NCBI GenBank assembly: GCA_963708715.1
Contig: CAVPSU010000001.1
Coordinates: forward strand, 62,001-126,000
From: DAIOEK01 sp963708715
Lineage (GTDB): Bacteria > Chloroflexota > Anaerolineae > Anaerolineales > Anaerolineaceae
Direction of reading: 5' to 3'
DNA length: 64,000 bases
Positions 51,499 to 60,964 of this stretch are shown piece by piece. Each line of letters begins with the position of its first letter. The stretch's first letter is position 1. The position numbers and the translations under genes were made by a program. The notes below the pieces were generated by a model. That model was not told where the DNA came from. It saw only the letters and a list, made by a program, of their open reading frames with translations, and ran no database searches.

Positions 51499-52779
51499 AT
51501 GGAGCAATTTATAATCCACGGCGGAATCCCCCTCCAGGGTGAAATGACACCTTCAGGTAATAAAAACTCGACATTACCTTTACTGGCAGCATGCATTCTT
51601 ACCGATCAACCTGTGATACTCCATAATATTCCCCTAATCCGTGATGTTCTGACCATGCGAGCTCTATTGGAGAGTCTGGGTGTGGTATTTGAGGAAATTG
51701 ACCAGCATTCCTGGAAAATTCAGGCAAAGAACCTTCGTCCCGCAGATCTTGACCCAGATATCTGCCGCAGGATTCGAGCTTCCATCCTGCTTGCGGGGCC
51801 AATGGTTGCCCGCCTGGGCGAATTGCATCTACCACCTCCCGGTGGAGATGTGATCGGGCGGCGCAGAGTGGATACCCACATGATCGCAATCAAAGCGTTG
51901 GGGGCTGATGCCAATTATGATCGAATGTTCCATTTCAAGGCAAAAAAGCTAATCGGCGCAAATATCCTATTGGATGAAGCAAGCGTTACTGGAACTGAAA
52001 ATGCGATCATGGCTTGCGTCACTGCGGAAGGACATTCCGTAATTCAGAATGCAGCATCAGAACCTCATGTACAGGAGTTATGTCACTTCTTAAATGTCCT
52101 GGGGGCGCAGATTCACAATATTGGTTCCAATACACTTCATATTGATGGGGTCAGTTCTCTTCACGGCGGTGAATTTACGATTGGACCTGATTACCTGGAA
52201 GTGATAAGCTTTGTCGGGGCTGCTGTCATTACCAAAGGAACTATTCGGATCCGAAATGCGGGGCATGAGTATCTGGATATGATCCGATTGGTCATGGGGC
52301 GACTGGGGGTCGAATGGGAAAAGGATGGACCTGATCTCATAGTCCCATCCCGCCAACCAATGAATGTAGAACAGGACCTGGGTGGTGCAATACCAACTAT
52401 CAATGTGATGCCCTGGCCAGCCTTCCCGACAGACCTGATGAGTATTGCAATTACCATTTCCACCCAATCACAAGGGACTGTCCTTTTCCATGACTGGATG
52501 TACCCATCTCGCATGTACTTTACTGATAAGCTTGTATCCATGGGAGCTCAGATTGTACTATGCGATCCACACCGGTGCATCGTCCAAGGACCAACCCGCT
52601 TGTTCCCGGAGAAAATGGAAAGTCCGGATATCCGCGCTGGCATGGCGTTAGTCCTTGCCGCCTTGTCGGCGGAAGGCAAATCAGTCATACGTAATATCGG
52701 TCAAATTGATCGAGGATATGAATTAGTAGATACAAAATTAGCAAATCTAGGTGCCAGGATCGAAAGAACAGAAGGTTAA
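51499..52779 (+). CDS. murA: UDP-N-acetylglucosamine 1-carboxyvinyltransferase MurA with Asp at the catalytic Cys position
   Basis: 426 residues, full length. It adds enolpyruvate to UDP-GlcNAc, the first committed step of peptidoglycan. PSGNKNSTLPLLAA holds the Lys of the active site; IDRGYELVDTKLANLGA holds the C-terminal Arg. The loop that reads PGGC in most MurA is PPPGGDVIGRRRVDTH here, so the Cys that fosfomycin alkylates is Asp, as in Mycobacterium and Chlamydia. Such enzymes work but resist fosfomycin. CAGGAGGAG site precedes the ATG. Confidence 0.95.
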   Translation: MEQFIIHGGIPLQGEMTPSGNKNSTLPLLAACILTDQPVILHNIPLIRDVLTMRALLESLGVVFEEIDQHSWKIQAKNLRPADLDPDICRRIRASILLAGPMVARLGELHLPPPGGDVIGRRRVDTHMIAIKALGADANYDRMFHFKAKKLIGANILLDEASVTGTENAIMACVTAEGHSVIQNAASEPHVQELCHFLNVLGAQIHNIGSNTLHIDGVSSLHGGEFTIGPDYLEVISFVGAAVITKGTIRIRNAGHEYLDMIRLVMGRLGVEWEKDGPDLIVPSRQPMNVEQDLGGAIPTINVMPWPAFPTDLMSIAITISTQSQGTVLFHDWMYPSRMYFTDKLVSMGAQIVLCDPHRCIVQGPTRLFPEKMESPDIRAGMALVLAALSAEGKSVIRNIGQIDRGYELVDTKLANLGARIERTEG

Positions 52780-52830
52780 ATATATGAGGTGCTCCTGATT
52801 CAAAAGGCAGACCTCTTTGCATTTAATGGA

Positions 52831-53175
52831 TTATTTCGCTTCGTTCACAACATCTAGAAATTGACTTACAGCATCTCTAATGGATGATTCAGGAGTGGCA
52901 CCCACCTGGCGATGGATGATCTTCCCGTTATAAAAAAATAACATGGTTGGAATTCCTTGAACACCATACTTGGTTGCCCAATCCGGATTTTCATCGGTAT
53001 TAACTTTAGCTATGATAAGTTTCCCATCGAGTTCGCTCGATAACTTTTCCAAAACAGGTGCGATCATTTTGCATGGGCCACACCACGGCGCCCAAAAATC
53101 AACGATTACTGGTAATTCTGCCTTTAGGACACTCTTCTCAAATCCGGCATCGGTTACATGAATGGGATCACTCAT
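52831..53175 (-). CDS. trxA: Thioredoxin
   Basis: 114 residues from the ATG at 53175, set 9 nt after AGGAG; the ATG at 53184 is too close to that site. Active site FWAPWCGPCKM, cis-Pro in VQGIPTML, fold complete. It reduces protein disulfides, using NADPH through thioredoxin reductase, which is not in the window. Single gene. Confidence 0.97.
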   Translation of the reverse strand: MSDPIHVTDAGFEKSVLKAELPVIVDFWAPWCGPCKMIAPVLEKLSSELDGKLIIAKVNTDENPDWATKYGVQGIPTMLFFYNGKIIHRQVGATPESSIRDAVSQFLDVVNEAK

Positions 53176-53290
53176 TTTCTGCATCTCCTATAAATATTAT
53201 GTATCTAATTATAGATTGGTCTTGAATTTTCGGTAAGGGAAAATATGACGATTGTAGTGGATGTGCTGCAATTAACATACTGTTTTGTTG

Positions 53291-53296
53291 TACAAT
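53291..53296 (+). promoter_or_regulatory. -10 box for a leaderless phosphatase transcript
   Basis: TACAAT ends 7 nt before the ATG at 53304; no site for ribosome binding in between. Confidence 0.45.
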
Positions 53297-53303
53297 GATT
53301 TTT

Positions 53304-54020
53304 ATGGAAATTCAAATAGCAGTAGCAAAAACCAATAAATATGCATCCACCGAAAGCGGAGATACATTTGAAGTGATCGAAAGGCCGAACGGGGGATTAT
53401 CTGTCGTCCTCGCGGACGGTCAAACTTCTGGCAAAGGCGCAAAAGCAGTTTCCGGGCTGGTAGTTAGAAAAGTAATCTCGCTGTTGGCAGAAGGTGTGCG
53501 AGATGGCGCGGCTGCAAGAGCGGCTTCAGACTATCTCTTTACTGAAAAAAATGGAAAGGTAAGCGCAACTCTTAATATATTTTCCATTGATTTCCTGACC
53601 AAGACTTTGGTAATCTCCCGCAATAATCCCAGCCCGGTGTTTATTTCGAAAAAGGATAAGATGGATTGCTTATCGGGATCCAGTCAGGCTATTGGCACCT
53701 CTCGGAATATCCGTCCATCCATCACAGAGATTCCAATCACAATTGGTTTGACTGCAGTGATGTTTACCGATGGTTTGATGACGGCTGGTGAGCGAAAGGG
53801 CCGCCAGATGGATATTTGCACAGCCTTGGATGCACTTCTCGAAGAACAAAGCCCTGGCTCTCAAACGATAGCGGATGCCCTCCTGGCTCAGGCATTACGG
53901 TTAGATGATGGTCGACCTGGAGATGATGTCAGTGTTGTGGTATTACGTGTAATTGAACAAAATACCGATGAAGTCCGCAGGATGTTGGTACGACTCCCGG
54001 TTCCTCCTTTATATCAGTGA
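53304..54020 (+). CDS. SpoIIE/PP2C-type phosphatase
   Basis: 238 residues. PPM fold without a sensor domain: VVLADGQTSGKGAKAVS (about 35-51, metal Asp), LVISRNNPSPVFI, VMFTDGLMTAGERKG (about 152-166) and GRPGDDVSVVVLRV (about 200, metal Asp). It probably removes phosphate from an anti-sigma antagonist or other Ser/Thr target. An ATG 9 bp upstream is possible but overlaps the -10. Its last bases (GTGA) overlap the start of the next gene, so the two are coupled. Confidence 0.85.
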   Translation: MEIQIAVAKTNKYASTESGDTFEVIERPNGGLSVVLADGQTSGKGAKAVSGLVVRKVISLLAEGVRDGAAARAASDYLFTEKNGKVSATLNIFSIDFLTKTLVISRNNPSPVFISKKDKMDCLSGSSQAIGTSRNIRPSITEIPITIGLTAVMFTDGLMTAGERKGRQMDICTALDALLEEQSPGSQTIADALLAQALRLDDGRPGDDVSVVVLRVIEQNTDEVRRMLVRLPVPPLYQ

Positions 54021-54400
54021 TATCGCCGATAAATGATTCTTTCTTGATTGGTCTGGTTGGCCCATGCGGGTCTGGAAAAACCACGTTGACAGCATTATTA
54101 ACAAAAGAGGGGTATCAGGCAAGACCAATAGCCCAGGAACATTCATTTGTTCCCTCTATGTGGCAAAAGATCACAAATCCTGATTTCCTGGTTTTTCTGG
54201 ATGCGTCCTATCTGGCTACTAAAATGCGGCGCCAATTAGATTGGACCGAGAATGAGTACCTGGAGCAACATCGTCGATTAGACCATGCGCGAGCTCATGC
54301 AGATCTATATATCATGACGGATCCTCTTTCACCAGACCAGGTGCTGGAGATCATATTGAAGAATATCCAAACCACTTTCGCAGGACGTCTGATAACTTAA
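54017..54400 (+). CDS. Small P-loop kinase-like protein
   Basis: 127 residues, GTG start overlapping the phosphatase stop by 4 bp. Walker A GPCGSGKTTL (about 15-24), then FLVFLDASYLATKMRRQLDW and a closing helical part (EQHRRLDHARAHADLYIMTDPLS), like small nucleoside or adenylate kinases. Substrate unknown. The fixed overlap with a phosphatase suggests an acting pair. Confidence 0.72.
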   Translation: MISPINDSFLIGLVGPCGSGKTTLTALLTKEGYQARPIAQEHSFVPSMWQKITNPDFLVFLDASYLATKMRRQLDWTENEYLEQHRRLDHARAHADLYIMTDPLSPDQVLEIILKNIQTTFAGRLIT

Positions 54401-54430
54401 CGAACCCTACTCATGCAATCCCAATGAAGG

Positions 54431-54463
54431 TATAATCACCCAATCCGGCCAGCACGAGCTGGC
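54431..54463 (+). promoter_or_regulatory. secDF promoter -10 and leader hairpin
   Basis: TATAAT at 54431-54436, then a small hairpin GCCAGC-ACGA-GCTGGC (54448-54463) before the GGAGG site; no certain -35. Confidence 0.4.
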
Positions 54464-54489
54464 ATTTGTGTGAATTGGAGGAATACCGC

Positions 54490-55878
54490 ATGAATCGACG
54501 CAATTACATCATTCTCGCCGCGATCGTCCTCCTGGTAGCCGTGGCAATTTGGATCGATCTACCCGGCAATCCAGGTATTCAAATAGGAAGTTTTACCAGA
54601 TCGCTGGAAACCCAATTAGGGTTGGATTTGCGAGGAGGATTACAAGTATTATTGGAAGCGGATCTTCCCGCAGACACTCCCATCGACCCTCAATCCTTGC
54701 AAGATGCCAAACAGATCGTTGAAAATCGTAGCAATGGTCTCGGAGTAAGCGAAGTAGTTTTCCAGGTTGCAGGCACCCGAAGGATCGTGGGTGAATTTCC
54801 CGGTCTGACCAATGTGGATGAAGTGCTTGATGTTCTCAAACAAACCGGTCAGCTTGAATTCGTCGATATGGGCAGCGCTCCGGCTCCTGAAGGCTCCATA
54901 ATTGAGACAGATCAGGGCAAATCAGATACGACTGTCGCAACAGTATCCCCCACCGTCACACCTGAAACAGCAACCACACCCGCAGTCGATACCAGTGTTC
55001 CTCCAACGGTATACCATACTGTAATGACGGGTTCTGAATTGAAGACAGTTGCAGTCAACCGCACTCAGGTGGGAAAGTATGTGGTTGAATTCACGCTTAA
55101 ACCTGATGGCGCAAAAACCTTCAAAGATTACACCACCGCAAATGTCGGGAAATATCTTGCAATTGTTCTGGATAAGCGAGTAATTTCAACCCCGGTCATT
55201 AATTCCGCGATCACCGAAGGTTCCGGTATGATCGAAGGCAATTTCACGGTCGAATCGGCTAATGCCCTCGCGATCCAACTCCGATATGGTTCTCTTCCAG
55301 TACCCCTTAAGGTTGTAGAAAGCAGGATCATTGGTCCGACCCTTGGTGAAGATTCTTTGAATAAATCTTTGATCGCAGGCATCATTGGTCTGGTAATTGT
55401 TATCCTATTTATGGCAATCTATTACAGACTGCCAGGTTTGGTTGCGAATATCTCCTTGATCATTTTTGGGCTCCTCACTTTTGCACTTTATAAAGTGATC
55501 CCAATCACACTCACATTGCCCGGTATTGCAGGTCTATTGTTGAGCACCGGTTCGGCGTTAGATTCGAATATTCTGATCTTTGAAAGATTGAAAGAAGAAC
55601 TCCTGGCGGGACGCACTATTAAGCAAGCAGTACAACTTGCCTGGAATAGAGCCTGGCCTTCCATTCGTGATTCGAATATCGCGACCATCATCACCTGTAT
55701 CATTCTCTACTGGTTTGGTTCTTCCTTTGGTGCGAGCATTGTAAAGGGATTTGCAATTACGCTAATCTTAGGTGTGGGTGTATCGCTCATCTGCGCACTT
55801 CTGGTTACTCGAACACTCCTCGCCCTTGTGCTTGAACGCTTCAAACCGACCAATCTACCCCGCTGGTTTGGGCTCTAA
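54490..55878 (+). CDS. secD: Protein translocase subunit SecD
   Basis: 462 residues from the ATG at 54490 (TTGGAGGAA site). TM1 at about 5-24; periplasmic domain with D1 signature LGLDLRGGLQVLLEADL (about 42-58); a Thr/Pro-rich low-complexity insert (about 150-185); five more helices from about 300 with the family core GLLLSTGSALDSNILIFERLKEEL. SecD with SecF uses the proton motive force to pull exported proteins. Followed by secF after 12 nt. Confidence 0.97.
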   Translation: MNRRNYIILAAIVLLVAVAIWIDLPGNPGIQIGSFTRSLETQLGLDLRGGLQVLLEADLPADTPIDPQSLQDAKQIVENRSNGLGVSEVVFQVAGTRRIVGEFPGLTNVDEVLDVLKQTGQLEFVDMGSAPAPEGSIIETDQGKSDTTVATVSPTVTPETATTPAVDTSVPPTVYHTVMTGSELKTVAVNRTQVGKYVVEFTLKPDGAKTFKDYTTANVGKYLAIVLDKRVISTPVINSAITEGSGMIEGNFTVESANALAIQLRYGSLPVPLKVVESRIIGPTLGEDSLNKSLIAGIIGLVIVILFMAIYYRLPGLVANISLIIFGLLTFALYKVIPITLTLPGIAGLLLSTGSALDSNILIFERLKEELLAGRTIKQAVQLAWNRAWPSIRDSNIATIITCIILYWFGSSFGASIVKGFAITLILGVGVSLICALLVTRTLLALVLERFKPTNLPRWFGL

Positions 55879-55890
55879 GAGGTTAACTAC

Positions 55891-56796
55891 ATGAATATTA
55901 TCGGAAAAAGAAACATCTTCTTCATCATCTCTTTACTTGTCATTGTCCCGGGTTTTATCGTTCTGGCTATCTGGGGAATACCTCTTTCAATCGATTTCAC
56001 CGGCGGGAGTCTCCTCGAAATCGCTTTCAAATCCGGGACTGCCCCTGCTCCGGCACAGGTAATCGATATTTACACCCAACAAGGTCATAAAGACGTTCAG
56101 GTACAATCAACAGGTACCAACCAGTTGATCATCCGCTCTGATTTTATGGATGATACCGGACGTAGGGCGGTAATCACGGAAATGGAAACCCGGTTCAGCG
56201 ATCAGGTGGAAATTCTGCGATCAGATAGTGTTGGACCTACTGTTGGTAAGGAAGTTGCTTCACGCGCAGCAGGCGCTGTTGCAGTTGCAGCACTGGCAGT
56301 AATCATCTATATCGCCTATGCGTTCAGAGGCATCCCACATGCCTTCCGATATGGCATTTGCGCCATCCTCGCTATGTTCCACGATGTCGCCGTTGTCATC
56401 AGTCTGGCTACCATCGGCGGACATTTCTTTGGCTGGCAGATTGATTCGCTGTTCCTGACTGCACTGCTCACCGTGATCGGCTTTTCGGTTCAGGATAAGA
56501 TCGTTGTGTTCGACCGTATTCGTGAAAACTCCAATATCTACCGAAAATTACCCTTCGAGACGCTGGTCAACCATAGTATCGTCCAAACATTACAACGTTC
56601 CATCAATACCCAATTGATGACAGTCGAGTTTATGCTCCTCGCACTGGCTTTATTCGGTGGAGTCACACTACGCGAATTTGCTGTCATTCTTCTCGTCGGA
56701 TTGTTCAGTGGAACGTATTCCTCCATCTTCATAGCGGCATCCACTCTGGTTGTTTGGGAAAATCGCTCCAGTAGAGCGAAGGCACTTGCCAGATAA
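55891..56796 (+). CDS. secF: Protein translocase subunit SecF
   Basis: 301 residues. TM1 at about 9-29, IPLSIDFTGGSLLEIAF just after; five further helices, with DVAVVISLATIGG and VIGFSVQDKIVVFDRIREN, RSINTQLMTVEFMLLALALFGG. Partner of SecD in the same operon. Complete, uninterrupted. Confidence 0.97.
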   Translation: MNIIGKRNIFFIISLLVIVPGFIVLAIWGIPLSIDFTGGSLLEIAFKSGTAPAPAQVIDIYTQQGHKDVQVQSTGTNQLIIRSDFMDDTGRRAVITEMETRFSDQVEILRSDSVGPTVGKEVASRAAGAVAVAALAVIIYIAYAFRGIPHAFRYGICAILAMFHDVAVVISLATIGGHFFGWQIDSLFLTALLTVIGFSVQDKIVVFDRIRENSNIYRKLPFETLVNHSIVQTLQRSINTQLMTVEFMLLALALFGGVTLREFAVILLVGLFSGTYSSIFIAASTLVVWENRSSRAKALAR

Positions 56797-56904
56797 TATA
56801 TCCTCTAAATGGAAATCGAATAAAATGGAGAGTATGAGACGACAAAATCTTTCGCAAATTGGGCAAATCGAAACTCATACCTATTCAAAAGGAAATTAAT
56901 ACAG

Positions 56905-56938
56905 CCGGGTTCTAAGAAATATTTAGGACCCGGTTATT
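56905..56938 (+). terminator. Terminator-like hairpin after secF
   Basis: 11-bp stem CCGGGTTCTAA / TTAGGACCCGG (56905-56915 / 56923-56933, one G-U), then TTATTTA. It lies 24 nt before the next gene, so it might instead be a leader element of that gene. Confidence 0.65.
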
Positions 56939-56961
56939 TATACCCAATATAGGAGATCCTC

Positions 56962-57981
56962 ATGAGAAAAGAAGTCATCCTCATTACGGGGGTTAACGGT
57001 GAAATTGGTCATGGACTGGTGAAATATCTCTCAAAAACAAATGATACACAAATCGTTGGTTTGGATATCCAACCGCCGGATGACTTTATTAGAGACTGTT
57101 GTGCGACATTCATCCAAGGTGACATCCTTGATTTGATGCTGCTTGGGCGGTTAGTCGGTGAGTATGAAATTAAGACTATCTATCATCTGGCGTCGATTTT
57201 ATCTACCAAGGCAGAATACAATCCAGAGACAGCACATAAGATCAACGTAGAAGGGATGTTAAATTTGCTTCGTTTGGCTGTAGAGCAGTCTCAATGGCAG
57301 GGACAGTCGGTCAAATTCCTCTACCCCAGCTCAATTGCGGCTTATGGATTTCAAACCCTTGAGCTGAAAAATCAAGCCGGGAGAGTGAAAGAACATCAAT
57401 CAGACTTTCCCACTACCATGTATGGTGTAAATAAATTGTATTGCGAACATCTGGGAAGATATTATGCCCGTTATTATAAACAGCTATCCGCGGACCGGGA
57501 TAGATCCATTTATGTCGATTTTCGAAGTATCCGTTTCCCAGGTCTGATCAGCGCAGATACAATACCCACCGGGGGCACAAGCGATTATGGTCCTGAAATG
57601 TTACATCACGCTGCCCAGCAAAAACCATATCATTGTTTTGTCCGACCTGATACCCGGTTGCCTTTTATGGTTATGCCTGATGCAGTGAAATCTCTTGTAC
57701 AGCTTGAACAGACTCCACGGAAGAATCTCACGCAATTGGTCTATAACGTCACCAGTTTTAGCCCTACCGCGGACGATTTTTATAAACATGTAATCAAAGC
57801 ATTCCCCATCGCAGAAATTGATTTCGTACCAGATCGCAATCGTCAGGCAATCGTTGATTCCTGGCCTGCCGACCTGGACGATTCAGCAGCCCGTTCTGAC
57901 TGGCAATGGAAGCCAGATTTCGATGAGGCACACTCATTCGAAGATTATCTTATACCTGCCGTTCGTGGAAGGTATCATTAA
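56962..57981 (+). CDS. SDR-type L-threonine 3-dehydrogenase-like epimerase-family protein
   Basis: 339 residues. Rossmann start ITGVNGEIGHGLVKYL (about 8-23), YHLASILSTKAEYNP, Ser in YPSSIAAYG, Tyr-x3-Lys in TTMYGVNKLYCEHLGRYY, FRSIRFPGLISADTIPTGGTSDYGPEM. This matches the SDR L-threonine dehydrogenases, which turn threonine to 2-amino-3-ketobutyrate with NAD+. No glycine C-acetyltransferase (kbl) is beside it, so a nucleotide-sugar epimerase is an alternative. AGGAGATCC site. Confidence 0.78.
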   Translation: MRKEVILITGVNGEIGHGLVKYLSKTNDTQIVGLDIQPPDDFIRDCCATFIQGDILDLMLLGRLVGEYEIKTIYHLASILSTKAEYNPETAHKINVEGMLNLLRLAVEQSQWQGQSVKFLYPSSIAAYGFQTLELKNQAGRVKEHQSDFPTTMYGVNKLYCEHLGRYYARYYKQLSADRDRSIYVDFRSIRFPGLISADTIPTGGTSDYGPEMLHHAAQQKPYHCFVRPDTRLPFMVMPDAVKSLVQLEQTPRKNLTQLVYNVTSFSPTADDFYKHVIKAFPIAEIDFVPDRNRQAIVDSWPADLDDSAARSDWQWKPDFDEAHSFEDYLIPAVRGRYH

Positions 57982-58060
57982 TGATAAGAGGAGGTTTTTA
58001 GGAGGGATTTACTTCATCACAGCTCTTTATTTCAAGATAAGAAACATATGAATTCACAAG

Positions 58061-58094
58061 AGAGGGATCGGACCAACCACTGATCCCTCTTTTG
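58061..58094 (+). terminator. Terminator between converging SDR and Mg2+ ATPase genes
   Basis: 9-bp stem AGAGGGATC / GATCCCTCT (58061-58069 / 58082-58090) with TTT after; 12-base loop. Confidence 0.75.
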
Positions 58095-58153
58095 ATCTTA
58101 ATAATTGGGAAACAGCCGAAGCCAATGTACCCAAATCTGTTCTCAGCCAGCAA

Positions 58154-60748
58154 TCAAATTGCATTCTCCAAGCGTGAGTAAAAATACTTCTTAGCCAATT
58201 CCGTCGCCCCGACATATAGGATCGTCAGAGCGATCATGGTTAACATGACTGGCGCAGGAAGAGGGATAAAACCGAATATTGAAACGAATGGCAGGTAGGG
58301 TAATAAAAGGGTAATGGCTATGAAAACAAGTGTGCTAATTAATAACAGCTTACCGGGACGGCTATGGAGAAAGAAGTGGCGAGTTCGTACGACGAGTGCT
58401 ATGACGAGTTCAGTAAGTAAAGATTCAACAAACCAGCCAGTACGGAATTGCTCGGGAGATGATCGGAATAAAAACAATAAGGTCCCAAAAGTCAGAAAAT
58501 CAAAGACCGAACTGACCAAACCGAAAAGAACCATATAATTCCGGATCAATTTGGTATTCCAGCGACGCGGCTTTTCCACCATTTCCCGGTCGACATTGTC
58601 ACTAGCAATTGTAAGGGCTGGAATGTCTGAGAGGAAATTATTCAACAATATTTGAGGCGCCAATAGCGGCAAGAAAGATAAGTACAGGGAAGCGCCAGCC
58701 ATACTGACCATATTACCAAAATTCGCACTAATCGTTGTCAGGATATATTTCAGCGTGTTACCAAAGGTTACGCGACCTTGATCGATGCCTTGTCTAAGGA
58801 TGGACAAATCTTTTTTGAGTAATACAAAATCGGCTGCTTCTTTTGCCACATCCACCGCAGTATCTACAGATATACTCACATCCGCCGCATGTAACGCAGG
58901 CGCATCATTTATTCCATCTCCCATATATCCGACAACATGTTTTGTCTTTTGGAGGGCAAGTATTATTCTCTCTTTTTGGTTTGGATCTACTTCTGCGAAT
59001 AACGTCGTCTTCTCCGCTAGATGCCAGAGCGCTTCATCATGCAAGTTATTCAGTTGACTCCCAGTTAGAACACCCTCGAGCGGAAGATTCACTGCCTCCG
59101 CTATGTGTCGGCCAACTTTTTCGTTGTCACCGGTAATTATTTTGAGCTGAACTCCCCGTTTCCTCAGATCGGCTATTACTTCCTGGACATCTGCCTTTGG
59201 TGGGTCTAAAAAGAGAAGGAATCCGGAAAAAATGAGGTTATTTTCATCTTTATATGTGTAGCCTTTTTGATTCCGGGATCCTTTTTTTATAGCAAGACCA
59301 AGCACACGAAAACCCTTATCACTCCAGCCACTATATTTTTTTTCAATTTCTTTTAGAAACGATGAATTTAATGTTTTAGTTTCGCTGCCTACCTGAATCT
59401 TGTCACAAATTTTCAGGATGTTAGATAATGCTCCTTTGGTAATAAGCGTAATTTCTCCCTTAGAGTTGGTGGTGACAATTGTCAAGCATTTACGGACGAA
59501 GTCGTAAGGGATCTCACTTACTTTTTTCTCATCTCCTAAATCCAAACCGGCCTTCTTGGAAGCTTTCTGGATCGCATCATCCAATGAATTTGTCAGACCT
59601 GTTTGGAAATGGGCATTTAAATTGGCATAACGCAGGACATCCTCGGAGGGTTCACCTTTGATATCCAGAGCACCATCCAGATGAACGATGCCTTCTGTTA
59701 GAGTACCTGTTTTATCGGTGCATAAAACATCCATACTGCCGAAGTTTTCGATTGAGGTCAAACGGCGGACAATTACACCGCGTTTAGCCATCTGTTGAGC
59801 ACCATATGAAAGTGTGATGCTAATGATCGCAGGCAGTAATTCAGGAGTCAAACCTACTGCAAGCGCCAAGGAGAAGAGTAAAGAATCCAACAAAGGTTTT
59901 TTAAGAAAAACATTGGCGGCCAAAACAATGACCACCATTACCATCATTACCTGCGTGAGCAAATTACCAAAATGGCGGATGCCCCGTTCGAATTCTGTCT
60001 CCGGCGGTTGTAAACTGAGACGTTCTGCCACTTGTCCAAAAACAGTAGATTTCCCAGTTTGAACAATCAATACCCTGGCGGTACCACTACTGACATTGGT
60101 GCCCATGAATACGGTATTAGTCCTCTGAGCTAGGCTGGCAGAAGAAGGGAGAACACTAGGCTTTTTCTCAACCTGAAAAGATTCCCCTGTCAAAACTGCC
60201 TGGTTTACATAAAAATCGTTCGCTTCAAGTACTATTCCATCTGCGGGGATTAAACTGCCCGCTGACAGAAAGACTATGTCACCTGGAACCACTACTTCTG
60301 TGGATAAGTTTTGAGGTTTCTCATCACGTAGCAGGTTTGATTTAATGGTAATTTTGGATCGAAGTTTTTCAACCGCGTTAGTTGCCGAGTATTCCTGCAC
60401 AAAACCCAGGATCGTACTACCCAGGACAATGGCAAGGACAATGATGGCATCAATCCATTCTCCCACGATACCTGAAACGATCGCGGCAAAAATAAGAATT
60501 AATACGAGTGGACTTTTGAATTGGGATAAAAATAGGCGAAAAACTGTTGTTTTTTGTTTTGCACTAATCGTATTTAATCCGACCAATTTCAGGCGCTCAT
60601 TTGCCTCCGCAGACTTGAGTCCTTCTTCGGAAGTGTGAAGCATTGATAACAATTGCTTTATATCCATGCTCCAATAATCAACACCCGAAATCTGTAAATT
60701 TGGCTTTACATTATTCTTATCCGGCGAAAGTAAAGGCGCTTTCTTCAC
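58154..60748 (-). CDS. mgtA: P-type Mg2+-transporting ATPase (P3B, MgtA-type)
   Basis: 864 residues from a GTG at 60748 with an AGGAGGG site. Cytosolic N-region; actuator with VLTGESFQVEK; phosphorylation site DVLCTDKTGTLTEG (Asp near 335); ITGDNEKVGRHIA; hinge YMGDGINDAPALHAAD; C-terminal helices with NNFLSDIPALTIASDNVD, a feature of P3B pumps. About ten membrane helices. It takes up Mg2+ when scarce. The E. coli type has a sensing leader; the 215-bp upstream gap here shows none that I can identify. Confidence 0.92.
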   Translation of the reverse strand: MKKAPLLSPDKNNVKPNLQISGVDYWSMDIKQLLSMLHTSEEGLKSAEANERLKLVGLNTISAKQKTTVFRLFLSQFKSPLVLILIFAAIVSGIVGEWIDAIIVLAIVLGSTILGFVQEYSATNAVEKLRSKITIKSNLLRDEKPQNLSTEVVVPGDIVFLSAGSLIPADGIVLEANDFYVNQAVLTGESFQVEKKPSVLPSSASLAQRTNTVFMGTNVSSGTARVLIVQTGKSTVFGQVAERLSLQPPETEFERGIRHFGNLLTQVMMVMVVIVLAANVFLKKPLLDSLLFSLALAVGLTPELLPAIISITLSYGAQQMAKRGVIVRRLTSIENFGSMDVLCTDKTGTLTEGIVHLDGALDIKGEPSEDVLRYANLNAHFQTGLTNSLDDAIQKASKKAGLDLGDEKKVSEIPYDFVRKCLTIVTTNSKGEITLITKGALSNILKICDKIQVGSETKTLNSSFLKEIEKKYSGWSDKGFRVLGLAIKKGSRNQKGYTYKDENNLIFSGFLLFLDPPKADVQEVIADLRKRGVQLKIITGDNEKVGRHIAEAVNLPLEGVLTGSQLNNLHDEALWHLAEKTTLFAEVDPNQKERIILALQKTKHVVGYMGDGINDAPALHAADVSISVDTAVDVAKEAADFVLLKKDLSILRQGIDQGRVTFGNTLKYILTTISANFGNMVSMAGASLYLSFLPLLAPQILLNNFLSDIPALTIASDNVDREMVEKPRRWNTKLIRNYMVLFGLVSSVFDFLTFGTLLFLFRSSPEQFRTGWFVESLLTELVIALVVRTRHFFLHSRPGKLLLISTLVFIAITLLLPYLPFVSIFGFIPLPAPVMLTMIALTILYVGATELAKKYFYSRLENAI

Positions 60749-60964
60749 AAGTCCCTCCTGGTTTCATTTGCTTTTTCCCAGCATTATTATCGTATAACAA
60801 TTGAATCATACCTGACCATTTTTGTATGGACATTGTGTAGCCTAGAAATTGATGGACTCAAGTTCACAACTAACTAACTCAGATTAGTAATGGATTGGAT
60901 TTACCATAATTCGAGTCTTATGTGGTACTTGCATTTATGAATATAATTATCATTGGGAGGACAT

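Noticed and set aside
52790..52825. Terminator between murA and trxA
   Set aside because: The GAGGT/ACCTC arms pair over only five bases with mismatches next to them; too weak to call.
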